NCBI RefSeq assembly: GCF_000016505.1
Contig: NC_009706.1
Span: 2,356,001-2,420,000, forward strand
Origin: Clostridium kluyveri DSM 555
GTDB lineage: Bacteria > Bacillota > Clostridia > Clostridiales > Clostridiaceae
DNA length: 64,000 bases
Direction of reading: 5' to 3'
How positions within the stretch are numbered: the first letter of the stretch is position 1; every line of letters starts with the position of its first letter. Positions 35,768-44,688 of the stretch are shown here, in pieces. A program made the position numbers and the translations under genes. The notes under the pieces were generated by a model, which had not been told where the DNA came from, searched no databases, and saw nothing but the letters and a program-made list of their open reading frames with translations.

Positions 35768-38008
35768 CTATTGTTCCTCACTTTTAATTTTTATACTATC
35801 ATTTTCTACATCTATAATACTAATTGTATTTTCAATATTATCATTAAAAAGTACTTTATCTACAAAATAAGGTTTTATATCCTGCTGAACTATTCTAATT
35901 ATTTCTCTAGCTCCGTACTCCAGTGATACCCCTTTTTTAGACAGCCATCTATAACATTTATCTGTTACATTTATCTTTATATCTTTAGATAAAAGCTGTT
36001 TTTCAAACTGACCTACAACTTTTTTTGCAACTAAATATGCCATCTTATCATTCATTGAATTAAAGTATATTATATCATCTAATCTATTTCTAAACTCTGG
36101 AGAAAATATCCTATTTACCTCTTCACTAATAGCATCTTTTTTTACAATTCTCTCTCCAAATCCCATAAGTGCTTTTCCCACAGATCTGGCACCGGCATTT
36201 GAGGTCATTATAATTGTGGTGTTTTTAAAATCGGTTTTCTTTCCTGTATTATCCGTAAGAGTTGCATAATCCATGATCTGAAGCAGTATATTCAATACAT
36301 CTGGATGAGCCTTTTCTATTTCATCCAAAAGCAACACGCAATAAGGAGTTTTTCTTATAACATCCGTCAAAAGTCCTCCTTCTTCGTAGCCTACATATCC
36401 CGGCGGGGAGCCTACAAGCCTAGCTACTGTATGCTTTTCCTGATACTCACTCATATCAAATCTAATAAAAGGAATATTTAAAGCCTTTGCCAGCTGTTTA
36501 CTTATCTCTGTCTTTCCCACCCCTGTAGGGCCCACGAATAAAAGACTTGCCACAGTTTTATTATCTTCATTAAAACCCGCTCTGGATCTTTTTATAGCCC
36601 TTACCAGAGAATCTATAGCTTCTTCCTGACCAAACACTTTTTTCTTAAGAACCTTATCTAAATCTTTTAACACCTTGGTTTCATCTTGAGATAATGTCTG
36701 CTCCGGTATTTTAGCCATGGCAGCTATAGTTTTTTCTATGTGTACTTTATCAATAACTATTTTTTTATCATCACTGCTGTGAAGTCTTACATAAGCCCCT
36801 GTTTCATCTATTACGTCAATAGCCTTGTCTGGAAGGAATCTATCATTTATATATTTTACAGATAAGTCTACTGCAGATTTTAAAGCCTCTTCTTTATAAA
36901 TTACATTATGAAATTTTTCATAATGTTCTTTTATACCTGAAAGTATGCTGTAAGTATCCTCTACACTAGGCTCTGGTACTTCTATTCTTTGAAATCTTCT
37001 AGCCAGTGCCCTGTCTTTTTCAAATATCTTTTTATACTCATCATAGGTAGTTGAACCTATAAATTTAATCTTTCCACTGGTTAAAAAAGGTTTCAAAATA
37101 TTTGCTGCATCTAAAGACCCTCCAGACACAGAACCTGCCCCTATTATAGTATGAATCTCATCTATATATACAATAGGTTTATCTTCCTTTTGAATTTTTT
37201 TAAGTGTATTTTTTATTCTATCTTCAAAATCTCCCCTATATTTGGTCCCTGCTAAAATAGACCCCATATCCAGAGAATATATCTTACTATCTTTTAATAA
37301 ATTAGGTACTTTATTTTCCACGATTAGTTTTGCAAGACCTTCTGTAATGGCAGTTTTACCTACCCCTGGCTCTCCAACATGAATAGGATTATTTTTATTT
37401 CTCCTTGACAGCACCTGTATAGTCCTGTAGATTATATCCTCCCTTCCGATTAGTGGATCCATGTCTCCCATTTTAGCTTTTTGTGTAAGATCTACTGCAA
37501 AATCTCCTATATTTAAAACACTTTGTGTATCTTCTTCATCTACTAAGTATTTAGAATCTTCTTCAATGTTATAATCAAACATAGTTGCTGAGATTCCATG
37601 GGTTATATAATTTAATATGTCAATTCTCCTTATGCCCTGTTTCCTAAGAAAAAAACTGGCAAAACTCTGTTCCTCATCATATATGGATATAAAAATATCC
37701 CCCAGCTTTATCACTTCTTTTTCAGCAGCTAAAACATGTTCTCCTGCAGAAGTCAATATATTTTGAAGACCTATGGTTTCAAGAGGTTCTTTTTTTTCTG
37801 TAGTTTCTATATTATCGTTGAAATACTGTAATAAATCTCTTTTGATATTCTTAACATTACCTCCACAACTTTCTATTATATCTATTCCTTCTGGAAAAAA
37901 TAACGCAGCATACAATACATGTTCAGGCGTAAAGTATTCATGTTTACAATACCTTGCTTCATTATAAGCTGCAGTTATAATTTCATTTACTATTTTATCT
38001 AGTTTCAT
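35768..38008 (-). CDS. clpA: ATP-dependent Clp protease ATP-binding subunit ClpA
   Basis: A 746-residue AAA+ unfoldase. The N-domain is residues 1-145. D1 has Walker A GEPGVGKTA near residue 208 and Walker B in KPIVYIDEIHTIIGAG. D2 has Walker A GPTGVGKTE near residue 490 and CVLLLDEIEKAHPDV, followed by a C-terminal D2-small domain. There is no ClpB-type middle coiled coil. ClpA feeds unfolded proteins to ClpP; clpP is not here. The gene starts five bases after clpS, the classic clpS-clpA pair. It lies directly downstream of the Hsp70 array on the same strand, which suggests a shared proteostasis role. Confidence 0.94.
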   Translation of the reverse strand: MKLDKIVNEIITAAYNEARYCKHEYFTPEHVLYAALFFPEGIDIIESCGGNVKNIKRDLLQYFNDNIETTEKKEPLETIGLQNILTSAGEHVLAAEKEVIKLGDIFISIYDEEQSFASFFLRKQGIRRIDILNYITHGISATMFDYNIEEDSKYLVDEEDTQSVLNIGDFAVDLTQKAKMGDMDPLIGREDIIYRTIQVLSRRNKNNPIHVGEPGVGKTAITEGLAKLIVENKVPNLLKDSKIYSLDMGSILAGTKYRGDFEDRIKNTLKKIQKEDKPIVYIDEIHTIIGAGSVSGGSLDAANILKPFLTSGKIKFIGSTTYDEYKKIFEKDRALARRFQRIEVPEPSVEDTYSILSGIKEHYEKFHNVIYKEEALKSAVDLSVKYINDRFLPDKAIDVIDETGAYVRLHSSDDKKIVIDKVHIEKTIAAMAKIPEQTLSQDETKVLKDLDKVLKKKVFGQEEAIDSLVRAIKRSRAGFNEDNKTVASLLFVGPTGVGKTEISKQLAKALNIPFIRFDMSEYQEKHTVARLVGSPPGYVGYEEGGLLTDVIRKTPYCVLLLDEIEKAHPDVLNILLQIMDYATLTDNTGKKTDFKNTTIIMTSNAGARSVGKALMGFGERIVKKDAISEEVNRIFSPEFRNRLDDIIYFNSMNDKMAYLVAKKVVGQFEKQLLSKDIKINVTDKCYRWLSKKGVSLEYGAREIIRIVQQDIKPYFVDKVLFNDNIENTISIIDVENDSIKIKSEEQ

Positions 38009-38013
38009 AACAA

Positions 38014-38313
38014 CTATTCCTCTTCCATACTAAATTTTAGTGGAAATCCACTATTTCTTGCCATACTGATAGCCTGCGCCGTTTTAGTAACAGCTATATC
38101 ATAAACATATATGCCAGCTATACCTATACCTTTTCTGTGAACATCATACATTATTTGTACAGCCTCTACATCACTCTTTTTAAATATTTTTACTAAAACA
38201 TTCACTACAAATTCCATGGTAGTATAGTCATCGTTGTATATAATAACCTTATACATAGGTGGTCTTTTAATTTCAACTTTTGAATTTTGTTTTAAAATAG
38301 TTTTTTGCGGCAT
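38014..38313 (-). CDS. clpS: ATP-dependent Clp protease adaptor ClpS
   Basis: About 99 residues with the ClpS core: YKVIIYNDDYTTMEFVVNVL carries the NDD-x-T element near residue 28, and VDVH-like MYDVHRKGIGIAGIY follows. ClpS docks on the ClpA N-domain and hands over N-degron substrates. The frame opens at ATG 38328; I prefer ATG 38313 because GGGG lies nine bases upstream. It is five bases from clpA and 134 bases downstream of the last Hsp70 gene. Confidence 0.92.
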   Translation of the reverse strand: MPQKTILKQNSKVEIKRPPMYKVIIYNDDYTTMEFVVNVLVKIFKKSDVEAVQIMYDVHRKGIGIAGIYVYDIAVTKTAQAISMARNSGFPLKFSMEEE

Positions 38314-38461
38314 CTCAAACAACCCCATAAGCTTTTAAAATATACTTATACTTAAAATCATTTTAACACACTTTAAATTTAAAGTGTATAATATTTAAAT
38401 TAAAGAAGCCCTTTGCAAGACCAATCACTTAATTAATCCTGAAAAAGCTCCCTCTATACAA

Positions 38462-39934
38462 TTAAAATTGTTTTTCAATATATATATTACTTTCTTTTTG
38501 CTCTACAATAACCTTAATTGTCTGATCTTTATTTATATAAAATGTAACCGGTATATTTAAAGTTCCCTTTGGACTTTCCTTTAATCCCAAAACATTTATT
38601 ACCCCTATCTTCTTATTATGCTGACATTCTTTATGTTCTCCCTGATAGATTTCTATACTTATTTCCCTCTCATTATCCTGTGAATTTGTAAATGTCACAG
38701 TTTCCTTGTATGGAATTGCCACATTCTTTGGAATAATCTCTACAAAATCTCCCTTATCATCTTTTAGCCCTAATGCATGGGAATTTATAAGAGTTACCTC
38801 CAATTTTTTATTTTGGGAAGCTCTGTTGTTTAAATAAGCTCCATAAATAGCTGCTCCCTGACAAACTGCAAGTTCTGGATTTATATCTCCGTATATTTTT
38901 CCATCTCCTACAACATCATTTATGATCTCATCTATAAATTTTATTTTGCTGGAGCCTCCTATTTTTATTACCTTGTCAACACTTCTAGGGCTTATTCCTC
39001 TTTCTTCAAACATCTCTCTTATAATTCTCTTTATTTTCTGGGTATATTCTCTAATACAATTTTTTAGTTCGTACAGAGTAACAGTACAATCTACAAAATT
39101 TCCCGGCGGCACATCAAAGGCCTGTATATACGCACTATTGTCAAAAGATAATGCCTCTTTTGCCCTTATAATCTGCTCCATCAATTTATTTTTAGCTATG
39201 TTCTGCTGCCTTTTATCCTTACAGGCAGAAAGTCTGATTCCCTCTCTATCTACTATATAATTGTAAAGTTCCTCATCAAAATCCATACCTCCTAGTCTAT
39301 CATCACCACTTGTGGCTAAAACATTAAAAGATATTCTATTTGAGGAATTATTTAAATTAAATAGTGTCAGGTCAAAAGTACCTCCTCCAAGGTCAAATAC
39401 CAATATATTTTCATCTTTTAAGGCATCACTGCTTAAATGAAGTCCGTAAGCCAGTGCTGCAGCTATAGGTTCTTGAATTATTCCTATTAAATTCAATCCT
39501 GCCATTTTAGCGGCCTTTATTGTATTTGAAATTTCATTTGCCCTAAAATGATAGGGAACAGTTACTACCACTCCTTCTGATTTAAACTTGCCCTGTGGAA
39601 ACATTTCCTCCACATTTCTATAAAGGTATTTTAAAATTTCTGCTGATATCTCTATAGAATTATAATCCTTATCTCCCAGTTTTATGGGAGCGTACTCATT
39701 TCCAATTAGACGTTTTACCCCTCTGCACATATTTTCAGGATTCATAATTCCTTTCATAAATGCAATTTTTCCTATAACAAACTGACTCCCATCATTATAT
39801 ACTACAGAAGGAATGTTATATTCTCCTTTCAGAGAATAAACTTCTGCTTTAGTTCCAGTCCATCTGGCAATGGAACTAAAAGTTGTTCCTAAATCTATTC
39901 CTACTACAGGTGAATGTACACTATCATAAATCAC
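38462..39934 (-). CDS. Hsp70 family protein, lidless (fourth in array)
   Basis: A 490-residue Hsp70. Phosphate motif 1 is GIDLGTTFSSIARW (residues about 13-26), phosphate motif 2 is FDLGGGTFDLTLF, and the adenosine motif is KIGGSSKIKFIDEI. The nucleotide domain spans about residues 10-365 and a beta substrate domain about 370-490. The chain ends where the helical lid of DnaK would begin. It is closely similar to its neighbour at 39952-41442 (both have SIARWTG and IIQEPIAAALAYG), so they arose by tandem duplication. The start is GTG with GGGGGG upstream. It should bind ATP and hydrophobic peptides, with weaker retention without a lid. Confidence 0.88.
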   Translation of the reverse strand: MIYDSVHSPVVGIDLGTTFSSIARWTGTKAEVYSLKGEYNIPSVVYNDGSQFVIGKIAFMKGIMNPENMCRGVKRLIGNEYAPIKLGDKDYNSIEISAEILKYLYRNVEEMFPQGKFKSEGVVVTVPYHFRANEISNTIKAAKMAGLNLIGIIQEPIAAALAYGLHLSSDALKDENILVFDLGGGTFDLTLFNLNNSSNRISFNVLATSGDDRLGGMDFDEELYNYIVDREGIRLSACKDKRQQNIAKNKLMEQIIRAKEALSFDNSAYIQAFDVPPGNFVDCTVTLYELKNCIREYTQKIKRIIREMFEERGISPRSVDKVIKIGGSSKIKFIDEIINDVVGDGKIYGDINPELAVCQGAAIYGAYLNNRASQNKKLEVTLINSHALGLKDDKGDFVEIIPKNVAIPYKETVTFTNSQDNEREISIEIYQGEHKECQHNKKIGVINVLGLKESPKGTLNIPVTFYINKDQTIKVIVEQKESNIYIEKQF

Positions 39935-39951
39935 TAAAATATCCCCCCATT

Positions 39952-41442
39952 TTAAGTCAACTTCATTACTTCAGTTTTATTTATCCCGCTTTGTATTTCT
40001 TCAATTGTTACTTTCACTTCTTGAGAACGTCCTACTTCAAAGGTAATTTTTATTTCCAGTTGATATTTAGCCACAGCTTTAAGTCCCATAACTCTCACAG
40101 TTCCTACATGCTCATTGTCTCTGGCTCTTTTAGCTGTACCCTGATATACTTTAACATCAATTTCTGTCTGGTTATCTTCGTCTGTTGTAAAAGTCAATGT
40201 TCTCTTTGCCGGTGTCTTCTGATTCTGGTGAATAAGTACAACAAAATCTCCTCTTGAATCTTCTACCCCAAGTGCATGGGCAGCTGCAGTTTCTATTTTT
40301 ATGTTTTTATTGTAGTTTAAATTATTTGAAATATAGGCAGCATATATAGCCGCTCCTTCCCCCACACACAAACTAGGATCAATATCTGAATAAGTCTTGC
40401 CCTCTCCCACTTCATCTTCTATTATTTTATTCATTATTGGTATCTTACTGGATCCACCAACCTTTATTATCTTGTCAACTTCATAAGGAGCTATACCTGC
40501 ACTTGCTATAGTCTTTTTTATAATATTTTTGATTTTAGATATGTAGGGTTCTATGGAAGTTTCAAAATCTCTCCTGGTATATTCAGCATCTACATGTACT
40601 CCAGGCACTACATCAGGCACTGCAACATAAACACTTTCTGTAGCACTTAAAGTCTCCTTGCTTTTTATAATTGAATCAAGAAGTTTTTTCTTCCCTATTT
40701 TTTTTATCTTTTCATCTTTTACACTTCCAAAATCAATTTTCTCCCGATGAATTACATAGTCCATAAAAGCCCTGTCAAAATCCATTCCACCTAATCTGTC
40801 ATCTCCCCCTATGCCTAAAACATCAAAAGACAGATTCTCATCATCTTCTTTTACTTTTATTATAGTCAAGTCAAAAGTACCCCCGCCAAGATCAAATATT
40901 AAAAGTTTTTCCTCTCTATTTAAATGTTTATTTGAATGATGAAATCCATAGGCCAGTGCCGCTGCAATAGGCTCCTGTATAATTCCCAGTAATTTAAGCC
41001 CTGCCTCTTTAGCAGCTTCAGAAGTATTCTGAAACTGATGAGCTTTGAAATAATAGGGAACTGTAACCACTACCCCTGAAGCTTCGTACACTCCAGAGGG
41101 AAACATGGATTTTACATTGTTATATAAATTTCTCAATATCATAGAAGATATCTCTATGGGATCATGTATTTTACTTCCAAGCTTTATTTTTGCATTTTTA
41201 TCATCCATGAGTCTTTTAACTCCTACAATTACATTGTCAGGATTTAATATACCACTCATAAATGCTGTATTTCCAAAAATATATTTACTGTTTTTTTCAT
41301 CATAATAAACTACGGATCTTATCATTCTTTCACCCTTTGGACTGTAGGTTTCCGCCTCTTCTCCAGTCCATCTGGCAATGGAACTGAATGTAGTTCCAAG
41401 GTCTATTCCAATTACAGGTGAATTTTGAGCATCATAGGTCAA
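39952..41442 (-). CDS. Hsp70 family protein, lidless (third in array)
   Basis: A 496-residue Hsp70 paralogue with GIDLGTTFSSIARWTG near residues 12-27, IFDLGGGTFDLTIIKV near 178-193, and KVGGSSKIPIMNKII near 322-336. Its substrate domain ends after the beta part (about residue 490), with no alpha-helical lid. The start is TTG with GGAAGAGGTG six bases upstream. It is 17 bases from the next Hsp70 gene and 42 bases after the GrpE-like gene, so all are one operon. Compared with the fourth copy the nucleotide domain is well conserved and the substrate part diverges, as expected if clients differ. Confidence 0.88.
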   Translation of the reverse strand: MTYDAQNSPVIGIDLGTTFSSIARWTGEEAETYSPKGERMIRSVVYYDEKNSKYIFGNTAFMSGILNPDNVIVGVKRLMDDKNAKIKLGSKIHDPIEISSMILRNLYNNVKSMFPSGVYEASGVVVTVPYYFKAHQFQNTSEAAKEAGLKLLGIIQEPIAAALAYGFHHSNKHLNREEKLLIFDLGGGTFDLTIIKVKEDDENLSFDVLGIGGDDRLGGMDFDRAFMDYVIHREKIDFGSVKDEKIKKIGKKKLLDSIIKSKETLSATESVYVAVPDVVPGVHVDAEYTRRDFETSIEPYISKIKNIIKKTIASAGIAPYEVDKIIKVGGSSKIPIMNKIIEDEVGEGKTYSDIDPSLCVGEGAAIYAAYISNNLNYNKNIKIETAAAHALGVEDSRGDFVVLIHQNQKTPAKRTLTFTTDEDNQTEIDVKVYQGTAKRARDNEHVGTVRVMGLKAVAKYQLEIKITFEVGRSQEVKVTIEEIQSGINKTEVMKLT

Positions 41443-41484
41443 TTTTCACACCTCTTCCTTTTTAAACATCTTTAAATTCCTACA

Positions 41485-43071
41485 TTATACAGAAGTATTT
41501 TCAGGTGCCTTAAATTTATAAGCTATAACTTGCACTTGCCTTACAATATAATTAATACCGGTACTGTATATATCTTCTAAGTATTCATATCCTTTTCTAA
41601 TAACTTCTGCCACAGTTTCGTCCATTTCCTGTATTCTTGTATATTCTATGTCTATGGCCTGATGTAAATTAAAATTTATGGTCTCACTTTTATTTGTCTT
41701 TATCTCTCTTATCTTGATATTTTCCAGCAACTCTTTTAATACCTTATCCATATTCTCATATATGTCTGATATTATATATTTCAAAGCTGTTATATTGTTT
41801 GTATTCAAATATTGAATGCCGGAATCCACCCCATCAATTATAGGTAACAGCTGGGAATTTATAAATTTAAAATATGACCTCACAATAGAATCCTTTTCAT
41901 TTCTAATACTAGTTATGATATTATAATTTGAATTAAATATATTGGTAATTTGCTCTTCTGTTAAATTTTGAAAATCCTCTATAAAGAATAGCTTATCATA
42001 ACTTTTTTCCTGAATATTTTTCATTTTATTCAATCCCATATTCAACATGTTTCTGCACATTTTATTTATCATATTTATACCTTTTATTCTATTTGTTAAA
42101 AGTTCTTTGTCTTTTTCCTCCAACATATCAATTTTATGCTCTATACTGGCATTGAATTCTTCTATAATACGGGATATATCCATACAATTTTTTTCAAGGT
42201 ATACGACTAATTCCTTATTCCTTACAATCCATGTTTTATACTCCAATAAACTCTTTTCATAGGCTATATCATCACTTTGAAGCTGTTCTTTATACTTTTT
42301 AATTTTTTGTAATTCTCTCTGTTTTTTTTCTTCAATATCCGTACCTATAGATGATTTAAAATTGAAATTATCTATAAGAGGAAATATATAAGAATTTACA
42401 AGAACAAAATATATCTCAATAAGACTATCCCTTTCTTTTATACCATCTTCTATTATATTACGGTTAGCATTTATATAGCTTTTAACTTGTTCTTCTGTTA
42501 AATTTTCAAAACCATCCACATTGAAAAGCTTATTGCAGCTTACTTCATCTATCTGGATCATTTTTTCTAATTTTATATTCAATTCATTTTTTCCTGATTC
42601 TTTTTCAATATTTTCATAGCCTTTTTTAATATACGCCACAAGTTCCTGGATTCTGGATATCCATTTTTTATAGTCTAATATTACATTTTCATATAATACA
42701 TGCTGGTTTTTAAATTTCTCTTTATATTTCCCAACTTTATCTGAAGAAAACTGAAATGTTATATTATGTTCTCCTGAAGAATCAATTGCCGTTTCATCTA
42801 TTTTTTCTCCTATTTCAGCTTGTTTTTTATCTTCACCTTCTTCTATAATCTGATTTCCCTTTTCCTCTGACTTTTCAATGTTTTCAGTTTTCTCTTCAAA
42901 TGTATGTTCTTTTTGTATTTTTTCTACATTTTCAGGTGAATTTTTAGCTAACTCATTTAGAATTTTCATATGGATGTAATCTTCTTCAAGGGGCTTTTTA
43001 TAATCCCTATAGTTTTTTTCAAAATCATTGGATTTTTCATCATAGACATTATTTTCTTTTTCATTATCCAA
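41485..43071 (-). CDS. Helical protein with C-terminal GrpE-like domain
   Basis: 528 residues. Residues 1-110 are charged and low-complexity. Two copies of a helical unit follow, residues about 115-235 and 259-415; compare YENVILDYKKWISRIQELVAY with YEKSLLEYKTWIVRNKELVVY, and FENLTEEQVKSYINANRNII with FQNLTEEQITNIFNSNYNII. Each ends in a GrpE-like stretch, LLPIIDGVDSGIQYL in the second copy. Residues about 454-520 resemble the GrpE beta domain: FNLHQAI (467-473), then ETVAEVIRKGYEYLED (RKGY at 492-495). Real GrpE is about 200 residues. Placed between Hsp70 genes, it is probably their nucleotide exchange factor. The start is TTG with AAGGTGGTG upstream. The GrpE match was made by eye. Confidence 0.7.
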   Translation of the reverse strand: MDNEKENNVYDEKSNDFEKNYRDYKKPLEEDYIHMKILNELAKNSPENVEKIQKEHTFEEKTENIEKSEEKGNQIIEEGEDKKQAEIGEKIDETAIDSSGEHNITFQFSSDKVGKYKEKFKNQHVLYENVILDYKKWISRIQELVAYIKKGYENIEKESGKNELNIKLEKMIQIDEVSCNKLFNVDGFENLTEEQVKSYINANRNIIEDGIKERDSLIEIYFVLVNSYIFPLIDNFNFKSSIGTDIEEKKQRELQKIKKYKEQLQSDDIAYEKSLLEYKTWIVRNKELVVYLEKNCMDISRIIEEFNASIEHKIDMLEEKDKELLTNRIKGINMINKMCRNMLNMGLNKMKNIQEKSYDKLFFIEDFQNLTEEQITNIFNSNYNIITSIRNEKDSIVRSYFKFINSQLLPIIDGVDSGIQYLNTNNITALKYIISDIYENMDKVLKELLENIKIREIKTNKSETINFNLHQAIDIEYTRIQEMDETVAEVIRKGYEYLEDIYSTGINYIVRQVQVIAYKFKAPENTSV

Positions 43072-43085
43072 TAAATTTCACCACC

Positions 43086-44678
43086 TTAAATTCTGTCTAC
43101 TTTAAGTGTTATTTCATTGCTCTCATTATTACTTGCACAAGTTGCTTTTATCCTGATCATATTTTCTTCATTAACTTCAAATTGAACCGTTATTTTTTCC
43201 TTTCCTTTAACCGCTTTTGGTATATTCTTTAATTTAAATTCACCTATACATACAGCCTTGTCAGTATCATCCTCATTTTTCTCATTTATATATTCAATAT
43301 CCTCATCACATTGATATATGATTATATTAAGCTCCGTTTGATTGTCAAATTGTGTAGAATACTCCTTTTCCTCTATAACAGACCCTTCCTCTGGTATTTC
43401 CGTTCCCTTTTCTATAAGCTTAGAAAACCTCATACCGGAAATCATAATACCTAGATTATGAGTAACTATCTGGTTTATATTTATATCTCCTTCTGGTTTT
43501 TCCTCATAATTGTCTATACAATCTGAAGGAACCGATAGTGTAGCTCCAAAAATAGCAGCCCCTTCTGCCACTATGGTTATAGGATTAAAATTAGAATAAG
43601 GTTCAACTCCGAACATTTCCTTTATTTTTTCTTTTATTATAGGAACAAGAGTAGACCCCCCAACAAGTATGATTTTATCTATATCGTCAATAGTAAGCCC
43701 TGCATTTTCTAAAGCTTTTTTTACAGTATCCTCAGTTTTATAAATTAGATTCTCTATTCTATCGTTAAATTCTTCCCTTTCAATTTCTACATCTACATTA
43801 AGCCATTCCCCTTTTTCATTTTGAATTATATTAGGTATCATAACATTGCAGGCATCTGCTTCGCTTAATTCTATCTTGGTCATTTCTGCAGCTTCTTTTA
43901 GTTTTTGCATGGCTTCTTTTAATTTTTTTCTGCTTACTCCCTGATCTTTTTGTGTATCTAAAAGGTCCATACCACATTCATCCTGGAATTTTTCATTAAT
44001 AAGTTCCATCAATTTTCGATCAAAATCATCTCCGCCTAGTTTATTAATGCCTTCCTTTGCAAGTATTTCATAGTTGGCATTTCCCTCTTCTTGAGTTTCA
44101 GCTTTTAAGATGCATACATCAAAAGTTCCACCACCTAAGTCGTATACTAAAATGTTTTGATCCTTCGAGGAATTAAACCCATATCTTATAGCCGCTGCTA
44201 CAGGTTCTTCCAGTAGGTACAATACCTCAAGACCTGCAATTTCAGCAGCTTCCATAGTTGCTCTTTTGGCATTATCTGTAAAATTAGCTGGTACACATAT
44301 AACTGCATATTTCAATTTTCCCATGGAATCAAAATCTTCCGAATTCATAGCAGCTTCCACTATTTTTTGAATTATTTCTGCGGATATCTGCTGAGGGGTA
44401 TATTCCTCATCAAATATCTTAACTGTATAGCCATCTTCCCCCATATGCCTTTTTATAGATTCTATAGTATTTTCTGAGTCTATTATAGCCCTTCCCTTGG
44501 CCTGTGACCCCACAATTATAGTTTCACTATCTAAAAATGAAACTACAGAAGGTATATACTCCTTGCCATCTATTTTAATAATTCTGCTTTTACCTTTTGT
44601 ATATACGGACGCAATAGAAGTAGAGGTTCCTAAATCAATTCCTAAAACATACGAACTCTTTGTTTCCACTATACCCAT
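43086..44678 (-). CDS. Hsp70 family protein, lidless (second in array)
   Basis: A 530-residue Hsp70. GIDLGTSTSIASVYTKG (residues 13-29), VYDLGGGTFDVCILK (about 180-194) and ILVGGSTLVPIIKEKI (about 340-355) mark a complete nucleotide-binding domain. The beta substrate domain follows, ending NESNEITLKVDRI at the C-terminus, exactly where the DnaK beta domain ends. An ATG with AGGAGG makes it the only array member with a standard start. It diverges clearly from both the first copy and the pair at 38462 and 39952. The gene lies ten bases after the first copy and 14 bases before the GrpE-like gene. Confidence 0.88.
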   Translation of the reverse strand: MGIVETKSSYVLGIDLGTSTSIASVYTKGKSRIIKIDGKEYIPSVVSFLDSETIIVGSQAKGRAIIDSENTIESIKRHMGEDGYTVKIFDEEYTPQQISAEIIQKIVEAAMNSEDFDSMGKLKYAVICVPANFTDNAKRATMEAAEIAGLEVLYLLEEPVAAAIRYGFNSSKDQNILVYDLGGGTFDVCILKAETQEEGNANYEILAKEGINKLGGDDFDRKLMELINEKFQDECGMDLLDTQKDQGVSRKKLKEAMQKLKEAAEMTKIELSEADACNVMIPNIIQNEKGEWLNVDVEIEREEFNDRIENLIYKTEDTVKKALENAGLTIDDIDKIILVGGSTLVPIIKEKIKEMFGVEPYSNFNPITIVAEGAAIFGATLSVPSDCIDNYEEKPEGDININQIVTHNLGIMISGMRFSKLIEKGTEIPEEGSVIEEKEYSTQFDNQTELNIIIYQCDEDIEYINEKNEDDTDKAVCIGEFKLKNIPKAVKGKEKITVQFEVNEENMIRIKATCASNNESNEITLKVDRI

Positions 44679-44688
44679 AATTACCCTC

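Noticed and set aside
30559-38328. A complete BREX system
   Set aside because: Only pglX is present; no PglZ, BrxC, BrxA, BrxB or Lon-like gene is encoded nearby.
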